A stretch of DNA of 7,574 nt from Planctomycetota bacterium (GTDB lineage Bacteria; Planctomycetota; PLA2; JAEUHO01). The notes beneath the pieces are model-generated. The model was not told the origin of the DNA, did no database searches, and saw nothing but the letters and a program-made list of their open reading frames with translations. Shown piece by piece: positions 1 through 6,186 of this stretch (positions within the stretch are counted from its first letter, which is position 1; every line of letters begins with the position of its first letter). The stretch is taken from NCBI GenBank assembly GCA_026647295.1, contig JAPKHB010000187.1, forward strand, positions 1 through 7,574, in the 5' to 3' direction. The translations under genes and the position numbers were made by a program.

Positions 1-1
1 A

Positions 2-232
2 GGGGCCGGGATCGCGCAACTCAAGGCGCCCTTGCCCCACGATCTCGCGCGCCCGGACGTGCCGCGCTACCTGGAGGGGCGCCAGGCCTTCGGCCGGGCG
101 CTCCAACGGCTGGCCGCGGCGCTCGAAGCCGGGGCCGAGGCGCCGTTGCTCGAAGCGGCCCGGGCGCTCCCCGCCGCGCTGGGGGCGTGGATCGACACCT
201 ACCTCGGGCTTCCGCCGGAGGTCGCGCTCTGA
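2..232 (+). CDS. 3' end of an unidentified protein (5' truncated by window edge)
   Basis: An open frame runs from the left edge to a TGA at 230-232 and gives 76 residues. There is a TTG at 32, but the frame is open upstream of it, so the gene most likely begins outside the window. The visible C-terminus is rich in Ala, Leu, Arg and Glu and looks alpha-helical: a helix around GRALQRLAAALEAG, then a second around LLEAARALPAALGAWIDTYL, ending in LPPEVAL. I see no signal peptide, membrane segment or catalytic motif, and I do not recognise the family. Codon third positions are strongly G/C, as expected for a real gene here. It converges on the anti-sigma-like gene with only 10 bp between the two stop codons, leaving no room for a dedicated terminator. 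Confidence 0.6.
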   Translation, partial: GAGIAQLKAPLPHDLARPDVPRYLEGRQAFGRALQRLAAALEAGAEAPLLEAARALPAALGAWIDTYLGLPPEVAL

Positions 233-242
233 CCCCGCGGCG

Positions 243-2369
243 TCAGCGTCCCCCCGCGGCCCCGCCCTCGAGGAGGATGCGCCCGACGCCGGCTTCCGCC
301 AAGGCGCGCAGGACGTCGCGCAGCGCCGCGTAGGGCACCGCGCCCGCCGCGGGTGGCGTGGCCACCACGACGCGCGTGGGCTGGCCGGCGCGGCGGGCCA
401 CGTCGACCCAGGCGCCCAACGCCGCGTGCAACCCGGGCGCAAGGCCCGAGGCGCCCGCGCGCGCGGGGGGCGTCCAGACGCCCTCGGCCTCGGGGTGCAG
501 CCCCTGCGTGCGCACGGGCACCGTCCCATCCGGCTGGACGCCCCCCAACACGACCCGCGCGCCGACCACGCCCTCCAGCGGCGGCACGAGCCCGGCGTCC
601 CGGGGCACCGGCCAGGCAAGGGGCGTCCCCTGGGCGCCGGCGCCGGCAAAGCGCACCGCGTCCACCGCGACCTCCGGGTGCACCGCGGCCACGAGCACGC
701 GCTGGACGCTCGCCCACGGGGCCTCGGCCTCGGCCTCGAGGCCGAGAACGAAGCGTGCGCCCGGGGCGAGGCCGGCGCGGGCCGCCCGCAGCGCCGCGGC
801 CAGGTCCTCCACGGGGCGCAGCCACGTCCCGTGGGGCCCGGCGGCCAGCAGGCCACCGTCGGCCCCGACGACGATGGACAGCACCGGATCCTCCGGGGCC
901 GCGCCAAGGTCCCACACCACGCTCGTTCCGTCGGACCGGTCGAAGCGCACCCGCAGGCCGGCCCCCGCCGGCCCGTCCCACCAGGGCAGGCGCACCCGCC
1001 CGCCGGGTTCGACCTCACCGAAGGCGACGCCTTCCAGCGCGGGGAGCGCGGTCCCCCCGCGCCAGGCGCGGGCCACGCGCACCCGGGTGCCCGGCGCCTC
1101 GGAGGCGAACGCAAGTTCGAGGGTGCGCAGGGTCACGCGCCCCTCGGGCGCAAGCGCCGCGAGGGTCTCAAGGCGCGGGAGGAGGAGGCCGCCCGCGCCC
1201 GCCCGGACCAGCACGGCGCGCGCGCCCTCGGCGGGCTCGTCGACGGGAAGGCGCGTGGCCCGATCCCGGGCCCGGCCCAACGCCTCGACGCGCCCGCGGG
1301 CCTCGAAGGAGCCTCCCGCGGACACCGCAATGGAGTCGGCCAGGACCAGGCCCGTCTCCTCGGCCCCGCCGCAGTCCAGGACGACCTCCCCGGCGCCGAT
1401 CGCGCCCGGGGCCACGTCGACCAGCACCAGCCCTTCGATGCGCGTCCCGCCCACCTCGATCCGGGCGTTGGCCCGCCAGGCTTCACGCCCCCCGTCGCGG
1501 GCCGGCGCGGGGTGCTCGAAGCCCTGGAGGCCGAGGGCGAGCGCGAGCCCCTCGGGGACGAGGAGGGCGCCCGCATAGACCGGATCGAGGCGCGCCGGAA
1601 CGCGCGCCTCCGCCCGTCCGAGCGGGTCGGAAAGGGTCACCAGGGCCTCTGCGCCTTCGTGGTCGAGACCCAGGCGAAAGGCCCCGGCCGCGGGACTTTC
1701 GGCCACGCGCAGGAGGAGCGCGCGGCCCAGGCGTAGGCCCGCGTACCCCCCGGGTCCCGCCCGGAACTGCGCCGAGGTCGGAACGGCGCCCGCCTCGAGT
1801 ACGAAGCGGTGCCGCGTGGTCGGGGACGGGGGGGGCAGGTCGAGGTGGAAGGCCGGTTCCAGGGCGCCGCCGTCCGTGACGGATGCCTCCCACCACCGGG
1901 CCGGCGCCGGGAAGGCCCCCGGCAGCGTGAGGCGGCGGAGGTTGTGCGCACGCGCCTCGGCCACCGGCCCGCGCGCGGGGGGCAGCGCGACCTCGGCGTC
2001 GGGGCCCGAGGCCTCGGTCCCGCCGCGGCCCGGCTCCCCGCCCGGGTGCGGGCGCAACGCCACCACCAGCCCGAGCACGAGCGCGGCGACCACTGCGGCG
2101 AGCCAGAGCCGCCGCCCCTCTCCGCGCGCCGCCTCCAAGCTCGCCGGCCGGGGCGGCCACGCCAGGCGCGCGAGCACCCGTTGCTTGCGCTCGACCGGGC
2201 GGACCCAGGCCCGGAGCCCGGTCGCGAGTCCCTGCAACTCGGTCAGGAGTTGCCGGCGTTCCGCCCGGCAGGCCGCGCAGCGCTCGAGGTGCGCGTCCAG
2301 GGCCAAAGGCCGCGGCTCCCCTCCCGCCTCCAATTCGAGCGGCGTTCGGCTTTGCTCACAGGTCCACAT
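243..2369 (-). CDS. Zinc-finger transmembrane anti-sigma-like protein with tandem ExbD/TolR-like C-terminal modules
   Basis: The protein has 708 residues. Residues 1-40 carry a putative zinc-binding anti-sigma (zf-HC2/ZAS) motif: C4, then H27-x3-C31-x2-C34. A single hydrophobic segment lies at about 88-105, so the N-terminus should be cytoplasmic, where it can hold the sigma factor, and residues 106-708 periplasmic. Residues about 190-450 look beta-rich and contain two motifs resembling the retropepsin VDTGASG turn (LDPVYAGALLVP at 261-272 and VRAGAGGLLLP at 388-398), without an intact DTG. Residues about 495-580 and 600-701 each resemble an ExbD/TolR periplasmic domain; the second ends in VPYAALRDVLRALAEAGV followed by a short strand. 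The ATG at 2369 is preceded by AGGAG with 7-nt spacing and overlaps the sigma stop by 14 nt. Typical zinc-finger anti-sigmas are much shorter. The anti-sigma role rests on the motif and on the neighbouring sigma gene; the periplasmic function is unknown. Confidence 0.85.
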   Translation of the reverse strand: MWTCEQSRTPLELEAGGEPRPLALDAHLERCAACRAERRQLLTELQGLATGLRAWVRPVERKQRVLARLAWPPRPASLEAARGEGRRLWLAAVVAALVLGLVVALRPHPGGEPGRGGTEASGPDAEVALPPARGPVAEARAHNLRRLTLPGAFPAPARWWEASVTDGGALEPAFHLDLPPPSPTTRHRFVLEAGAVPTSAQFRAGPGGYAGLRLGRALLLRVAESPAAGAFRLGLDHEGAEALVTLSDPLGRAEARVPARLDPVYAGALLVPEGLALALGLQGFEHPAPARDGGREAWRANARIEVGGTRIEGLVLVDVAPGAIGAGEVVLDCGGAEETGLVLADSIAVSAGGSFEARGRVEALGRARDRATRLPVDEPAEGARAVLVRAGAGGLLLPRLETLAALAPEGRVTLRTLELAFASEAPGTRVRVARAWRGGTALPALEGVAFGEVEPGGRVRLPWWDGPAGAGLRVRFDRSDGTSVVWDLGAAPEDPVLSIVVGADGGLLAAGPHGTWLRPVEDLAAALRAARAGLAPGARFVLGLEAEAEAPWASVQRVLVAAVHPEVAVDAVRFAGAGAQGTPLAWPVPRDAGLVPPLEGVVGARVVLGGVQPDGTVPVRTQGLHPEAEGVWTPPARAGASGLAPGLHAALGAWVDVARRAGQPTRVVVATPPAAGAVPYAALRDVLRALAEAGVGRILLEGGAAGGR

Positions 2370-2868
2370 GGCAGTGCTCCTTTCGCAGTCGGGCCAGCGC
2401 GCCCTGCCAACGGCGGTGCACCGCCGAACGCGAGGTGCCGGTCCACTCGGCCACCGCGGCGAAGCTCAACCCCTCCACCAGCACGAGCCAGGCGATCAGG
2501 CGTTCCCCCGGGGTGAGCGCGGCCCAGGCCTCGGCCGCCTGGGCGGCGGCGTCGGGCGCGGGCCCGGCCGCCGCCAATCCGGCATCGGGCCGTGGCCCCT
2601 CGCGCCGACGGCGGCGGCGCAGCAGGTCAAGCGCGGCGTGGCGCACGATGCGCGAAAGCCAGGCCCCGAAGCGCTCCGGGTCGCGCAACTCCCCGAGACG
2701 CGCGAAGGCCCGGGCGAACGCATCCTGCACGGCGTCCTCGGCATCCTCGGGCCGGCCGAGCACGGCCAGGGCCGTCCCGAAGGCGCGGCCGAGCCAGGCC
2801 CGGGCCAGGGCCTCGCGCGCGGCGGGGTCTCCCGCCCTGGCCTTCCGGACCTGTGCGCTCGTGTCCAC
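2356..2868 (-). CDS. ECF-family RNA polymerase sigma factor
   Basis: The protein has 170 residues, a normal size for the ECF (sigma-70 family group 4) class, which directs core RNA polymerase to a small regulon. Region 2 spans about 33-90, with the characteristic EDAEDAVQDAFARAF (core-binding region 2.2) and an aromatic/basic stretch FGAWLSRIVRHAALDLLRRR (promoter melting and -10 contact). An Ala/Pro linker (about 91-106) follows. Region 4 at about 109-163 has a helix-turn-helix: TPGERLIAWLVLVEGLSF, then AAVAEWTGTSRSAVHRR, which contacts the -35. The chosen start is the GTG at 2868; no ATG, GTG or TTG lies in frame between it and the TATAAT at 2952-2947. No good Shine-Dalgarno is visible before it. 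The gene is followed directly, with a 14-nt overlap, by the anti-sigma-like gene, and it is divergent from the receptor gene. Its own target promoter cannot be read from this window. Confidence 0.92.
   Translation of the reverse strand: MDTSAQVRKARAGDPAAREALARAWLGRAFGTALAVLGRPEDAEDAVQDAFARAFARLGELRDPERFGAWLSRIVRHAALDLLRRRRRREGPRPDAGLAAAGPAPDAAAQAAEAWAALTPGERLIAWLVLVEGLSFAAVAEWTGTSRSAVHRRWQGALARLRKEHCHVDL
2377..2381 (-). promoter_or_regulatory. Ribosome binding site of the anti-sigma-like gene, inside the sigma gene
   Basis: On the minus strand AGGAG stands 7 nt before the ATG at 2369, within the last codons of the sigma gene. It decides the start of the anti-sigma-like gene and, with the 14-nt overlap, suggests translational coupling that keeps sigma and anti-sigma in proportion. 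Confidence 0.75.
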
Positions 2869-2926
2869 CTGGGAATCTTGACGCCCGAAGGCCGCGCGCG
2901 TCCCAGGCCCCCGGTTTTTTCTGTAT

Positions 2927-2947
2927 TGCGACTCATTCTCAATTTCA
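2927..2947. promoter_or_regulatory. Fur-box-like operator between the divergent sigma and receptor genes
   Basis: TGCGACTCATTCTCA at 2927-2941 matches the Fur 7-1-7 unit TGATAATCATTATCA at 11 of 15 positions. A second unit offset by 6 bp (2933-2947, TCATTCTCAATTTCA) matches at 10 of 15. Two units overlapping by this offset are the usual architecture of a full Fur box. It sits in a conspicuous AT-rich island (about 2915-2952) in otherwise very GC-rich DNA, directly upstream of an iron-receptor-like gene. It lies between the putative plus-strand -35 and -10 and touches the minus-strand -10, so a bound repressor could block both directions. That the regulator is Fur is an inference from the match and the context. 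Confidence 0.7.
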
Positions 2948-2952
2948 TTATA
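2947..2952 (-). promoter_or_regulatory. TATAAT -10 element facing the sigma/anti-sigma genes
   Basis: On the minus strand the hexamer is a perfect TATAAT, rare in DNA this GC-rich. The sequence 16-17 bp upstream (GGCGCC/CGGCGC) does not resemble TTGACA, so a -35 is not evident. Predicted transcription would start near 2940, about 72 nt before the sigma GTG, inside the Fur-like box. The same bases overlap the plus-strand -10, so the two promoters may compete. Confidence 0.45.
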
Positions 2953-3001
2953 CCCGGAAGGCCGGTCCGGCGCCGTGGAGGGCGCCGCCCAGCAGCCGGC
3001 C

Positions 3002-3009
3002 GAGGGAGG
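3002..3009 (+). promoter_or_regulatory. Ribosome binding site of the receptor gene
   Basis: GAGGGAGG lies 9 nt before the ATG at 3019. It fixes the receptor start although the same frame is open far upstream through the sigma and anti-sigma genes. Confidence 0.7.
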
Positions 3010-3018
3010 CAGACGACC

Positions 3019-5277
3019 ATGCAGACCCACTCCAAGACGCCGGCCGGCCGCACGCGCCGGGGCGTCCATCCCCTGGCGCTGGCGGCCCTTGCCGGCGTCC
3101 TTTGCGGCCTGGCCCCGGGGGCCCGGGCCGCCGACGAGGAGGAGGCCCCGCCCCCCATCGTCCCCGCGGAGCGGGCCCCGGGCGTTCCGCTCGAGGCGAC
3201 GACCCGGGCGGCGGGCATGCTGATCGGGCCCGAGCCCGCCCGCGCGCTCGAGCGCATCCCCGGCTCGGGCACGAGCCTCACCCTCGAGCAGGCGCTCGAG
3301 CTCACCGAACCCTTGAGCGTGCAGGACGCCGTGCGCTACGTCCCGGGCGTCACGCTGCGCCCCGAGGTCCAGTCCGGCATCATCGCCAACATCGGCGTGC
3401 GCGGCCTCAACCCCGACCGTTCCGAGAAGATGCTGATCCTGGAGGACGGCGTGCCGGCGGGCCTCGCCCCCTACATCGAGAACGCCGCCTACTACATCCC
3501 CCCCTTCGAGCGCATGGCGCGCGTCGAACTGCTCAAGGGCAGCGGGCAGATCCTCTACGGCCCCCACACGGTGGGCGGCGTGCTCAACCTCGTGACGCCC
3601 GACATCCCGGACGAGGACTGCTGCGTCCACGGCGGGGTGCGGGCCATCTACGGCAGTCACGGCTACATGATGGGCTACGCCGAGGCGGGGCAAACCGTCG
3701 GACGCTTCGGCTACCTCGTCCAGGTGCTGGGCAAGCGCGGCGACGGCTGGCGCGCCGAGAGCGAGTTCGACCTGCACGACCTGAACGTCAAGTTGGGCTA
3801 CCGCCTCTCGCCCCGGACCTCGGTGATCCTGAAGGGCAACGTCTACGAGTCCTCGAGCCAGGACACCTACCTGGGCCTCACGCAGGGGATGTACGAGGAC
3901 GACGCCTACCAGAACCCCGTGCTCCACGACCGTCTCGAGGTGTCCTGGTACTCCGGGCACGTGAGCGTGCGCCACGAGATCAACGCCCGCTGGCTGTGGA
4001 CGACGGACGTGTACGCCGTCCATGCGATCCGCAACTGGAACCGCCAGGACTTCGCCCGCAACGCCGGCTTTGCGGCGCCGCCGGCAAACACGGTCCTCAC
4101 CGTGGGCGACACGACGGAGGACGGCGGCGCCATCTACCTGCGCGCGAGCTACGGCGCGCGCGACCGCGAGTTCGCGCGCTGGGGTGTGGAGTCGCGGGTG
4201 CTGGGCGAGCACTGCCTCTTCGGGCGCGCGGCCGACCTGCACGTCGGCGCCCGCTTCCACCACGAGAAGATGATCGACGAGCGGAACAACTCGACGAGCC
4301 TCCACGCCCCGCAACTCACCCGCAACCGAGACGTGCGCACCGTGGACGCCGTCGCCCTCTTCGCCCAGGAGCGGGTGGACCTGACCTCGCGGCTCACGGT
4401 GAGCGGGGGCCTGCGCGTGGAGGCATACGAGATGGAGCGCCGCCGGGAGGTGAACAACTTCCTGCCGGCGAACGACTCCGGAACCAGCGACAACCTCGAG
4501 TGGATCCCGGGCGCGGGCTTTGACTACCGCCTGGGCCGGGGCCACACCGTCTACGGCGGCGTGCACCGCGGCTTCTCCCCGCCGCGCCTCTCGCAGGCGA
4601 TCCTCTCGGACGGCACGGACGCCGAGTTGGACGCCGAGCGCTCCTGGAACTACGAACTCGGCGTGCGCGGCACCGCCGCCTGGCTCCAGTACGAGGTCAC
4701 CGGGTTCTTCTACGACTTCCGCAACCAGGTGGTGCCGGACAACGAGAGCGGCGGATCGAGCACGGAGGACGTGAACGCCGGGGAGACCCGCCACCTGGGC
4801 GTGGAGGCGCTGGCGATCGTGGACCTGAGCCGCGCGATCTGGCGCCGCTGCGACCCCTGCGCCCCGGCCCTGTTCCTCGACCTGGGCTACACCTACCTGG
4901 ACACCGAGAACACGACCGACGACGGCCTCTTCGAGGGCAACGAGCTGCCCTACGCCCCGCGGCACCAGGGCTTCGCCTCGCTGCGCCTGGAGTTGCCCTC
5001 GCGCTTTCGCTTCGCCGCCACGGGGCACTTCGTGGGCGAGCAGTTCACGGACCAGGCCAACACCCGCGCCGCCAGCGCCGACGGCCGCCGCGGCCTGATC
5101 GACGAACGGTTCACGCTGGACCTCAAGGCGTCCTACACCCTGCGCAGCTCCAACCTCACGGTGACGGCCGCGGTGCTCAACGTCCTGGACGAGACCTACA
5201 TCGCGAGCCGGGCCCCCGAGGGCATCTTCCCCGGGCGCCCGCGCCACTTCTTCCTGGGCCTGGAGGTCGACTTCTAA
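3019..5277 (+). CDS. TonB-dependent outer-membrane receptor, FecA-like (probable iron-chelate uptake)
   Basis: The protein has 752 residues. A signal peptide (basic RTRR at 11-14, hydrophobic core 18-32, ARA-A cleavage after 37) sends it to the periplasm. The plug domain spans about 83-193 and contains NIGVRGLNPDRSEKMLILEDG, FERMARVELLKGSGQILYGP and VGGVLNLVTP. These closely recall the plug of ferric-citrate-type (FecA) receptors, such as GIRGLNPRRSE and RYGPNSVGGVVN. The rest is a beta-barrel ending in LGLEVDF, with the terminal Phe typical of outer-membrane proteins. Only about 45 Pro/Ala-rich residues precede the plug, so the N-terminal signalling domain of a FecA-type transducer appears absent, and no clear TonB box is seen. 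Cysteines C201-C202 and C611-x2-C614 are predicted at periplasmic turns. The gene is preceded by a Fur-like box and followed 11 nt later by tonB. The ligand is not proven; iron is inferred from homology and operator. Confidence 0.94.
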   Translation: MQTHSKTPAGRTRRGVHPLALAALAGVLCGLAPGARAADEEEAPPPIVPAERAPGVPLEATTRAAGMLIGPEPARALERIPGSGTSLTLEQALELTEPLSVQDAVRYVPGVTLRPEVQSGIIANIGVRGLNPDRSEKMLILEDGVPAGLAPYIENAAYYIPPFERMARVELLKGSGQILYGPHTVGGVLNLVTPDIPDEDCCVHGGVRAIYGSHGYMMGYAEAGQTVGRFGYLVQVLGKRGDGWRAESEFDLHDLNVKLGYRLSPRTSVILKGNVYESSSQDTYLGLTQGMYEDDAYQNPVLHDRLEVSWYSGHVSVRHEINARWLWTTDVYAVHAIRNWNRQDFARNAGFAAPPANTVLTVGDTTEDGGAIYLRASYGARDREFARWGVESRVLGEHCLFGRAADLHVGARFHHEKMIDERNNSTSLHAPQLTRNRDVRTVDAVALFAQERVDLTSRLTVSGGLRVEAYEMERRREVNNFLPANDSGTSDNLEWIPGAGFDYRLGRGHTVYGGVHRGFSPPRLSQAILSDGTDAELDAERSWNYELGVRGTAAWLQYEVTGFFYDFRNQVVPDNESGGSSTEDVNAGETRHLGVEALAIVDLSRAIWRRCDPCAPALFLDLGYTYLDTENTTDDGLFEGNELPYAPRHQGFASLRLELPSRFRFAATGHFVGEQFTDQANTRAASADGRRGLIDERFTLDLKASYTLRSSNLTVTAAVLNVLDETYIASRAPEGIFPGRPRHFFLGLEVDF

Positions 5278-5288
5278 TCCAACCCCCC

Positions 5289-6047
5289 GTGGACGAGCCC
5301 CGCCCCTCCCCCTCCGGTTCCTTGCCCCGCCGCGCCCGTGGCGTGCGGCCGCGCGTCTGCCTGTGGGCGTCGCTCGCGCTGCACGCCGCGGCGGGGCTCG
5401 TTCTCACCCTCACGCTCGATCCGCCGGCGCCGCCGGCGCTCGAGCGGGGGCTCGCGATGAGCCTGGACTTCGAGATGCCGGCGCCCGTGCTGCCGCAGGA
5501 GTCCTCCGAACCGGAGGAGATCGAGCAGGTGGAGCCGCTGGAGCCGGTCCGGGTGGACCCGCCCACCGAGCCGCCCGACGCGCCCGAGGCGCCGCTGGAC
5601 GAGGAGGTGCTGGAGGCCCCGCCCGATCCGCCGGCGTTGGCCGAGCCGATCACCGTGCCGGTGATCGTTCCGCGGGTCCGCCCCCGGGTGGCGCCCTCGC
5701 TGCCCCCGCCCGCGGCGCCCGCGCCGGTCTCCTCGCCCCCCCCGGCCCCGCCGCCGACCCCGGCGCGAAGGCCCCCACCCGCGGCCGCGGGCGGGGGCGC
5801 GGCCAGCCCCCTGGTCGCACCCGACCCGCCGGCGCACCCGGCGGTGCGCCGGTTGCGCCAGCGCACGACCGCCCTCCTCCTGCTCACCATCGACCGGGGC
5901 GGGCAGATCGTGCGCGTCGAGGTGCAGCAAAGCAGCGGGCTCGCCGTGCTCGACGAGCACGCCCGCCAATGGGTGCTGACCCACTGGCGCTTCGCCCCCC
6001 GCGCCGCCCCGGTCCGCACGCTCCTCCCCGTCTACTTCGTCCCTTGA
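5289..6047 (+). CDS. tonB: TonB energy-transducing protein
   Basis: The protein has 252 residues. It has a short cytoplasmic N-terminus, one membrane segment at about 23-43, a very long proline-rich periplasmic linker (about 44-182, with acidic EPEEIEQVEPLEP first and PPPAPPPTPARRPPP later) and a C-terminal TonB domain (about 183-252). The membrane helix keeps the S-x3-H motif (S28, H32), equivalent to the Ser and essential His of E. coli TonB that couple to ExbB/ExbD. The C-terminal domain shows LLLTIDRGGQIVRVEVQQSS, SSG-x3-LDEHA and HWRF. The GTG at 5289 is the only start that includes the membrane helix; the next ATG (residue 57) would lose it. There is no clear Shine-Dalgarno in the 11-nt gap after the receptor stop, so reinitiation or coupling is likely. 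It would transmit proton-motive energy to the adjacent receptor. ExbB and ExbD must be encoded elsewhere. The stop codon lies inside a 39-bp dispersed repeat. Confidence 0.9.
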   Translation: MDEPRPSPSGSLPRRARGVRPRVCLWASLALHAAAGLVLTLTLDPPAPPALERGLAMSLDFEMPAPVLPQESSEPEEIEQVEPLEPVRVDPPTEPPDAPEAPLDEEVLEAPPDPPALAEPITVPVIVPRVRPRVAPSLPPPAAPAPVSSPPPAPPPTPARRPPPAAAGGGAASPLVAPDPPAHPAVRRLRQRTTALLLLTIDRGGQIVRVEVQQSSGLAVLDEHARQWVLTHWRFAPRAAPVRTLLPVYFVP

Positions 6048-6081
6048 CCCTACGGAGCCAGGCTCCGGTGCATCATTCGAG
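6043..6081 (+). repeat. 39-bp direct repeat, copy A, with internal palindrome
   Basis: This 39-bp sequence is identical, base for base, to 7313-7351, and the identity stops sharply on both sides. It contains the palindrome CGGAGCCAGGCTCCG (6053-6067; a 6-bp stem with loop CAG) followed by GTGCATCATTCGAG. Copy A begins two codons before the end of tonB and contains its TGA. The form (palindrome, intergenic, just past a gene) suggests a dispersed REP-like element or a transcript-end hairpin. There is no T-tract, so a classical intrinsic terminator is unlikely. Confidence 0.9.
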
Positions 6082-6176
6082 CGACGTGACGGAAGCGGAC
6101 GCACGCTGAACGCCGGCAGGGGCACGCCGCGCGCGGACCGGCAAACCGCGACCCGCCCCCTGCGTTGTCCCACGCC

Positions 6177-6181
6177 GGAGG
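6177..6181 (+). promoter_or_regulatory. Ribosome binding site of the toroid lipoprotein gene
   Basis: GGAGG stands 5 nt before the GTG at 6187. It supports that start, which also gives an N-terminal signal sequence. In the rest of 6082-6176 I see no convincing promoter, only a weak 7-bp inverted repeat (GCAGGGG at 6116-6122 with CCCCTGC at 6157-6163). Confidence 0.6.
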
Positions 6182-6186
6182 CGCGC

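Larger units (their letters stand above)
2926..2954 (+). promoter_or_regulatory. Putative sigma-70 promoter of the receptor-tonB operon
   Basis: TTGCGA at 2926-2931 (4 of 6 to TTGACA) and TATACC at 2949-2954 (4 of 6 to TATAAT) are separated by exactly 17 bp. Transcription would begin near 2961 and give a leader of about 58 nt before the receptor ATG at 3019. The Fur-like box fills the spacer. The match is moderate, and the promoter could instead be read by the divergent ECF sigma. Confidence 0.5.

Noticed and set aside
353..1879. Several long plus-strand frames opposite the anti-sigma-like gene
   Set aside because: They are Arg/Pro/Ala/Gly-rich with no domains, which is typical of antisense frames in very GC-rich coding DNA.
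2915..2920. T6 run after a GC-rich stretch, like an intrinsic terminator
   Set aside because: No plus-strand gene precedes it and I find no proper stem before it. It is in the leader of the sigma gene, where it reads as A6.
1816..3018. The receptor frame stays open about 1200 nt upstream of the chosen ATG
   Set aside because: It overlaps the sigma and anti-sigma genes on the other strand and reads as low-complexity Arg/Pro/Ala. The ATG at 3019 has a good ribosome site and begins a clear signal peptide.
2356..5247. A minus-strand open frame of 963 codons running antisense through most of the receptor gene into the sigma gene
   Set aside because: Only its last 170 codons make a recognisable protein (the sigma factor). 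The rest is the mirror of the receptor's GC-rich codons and has no family features.
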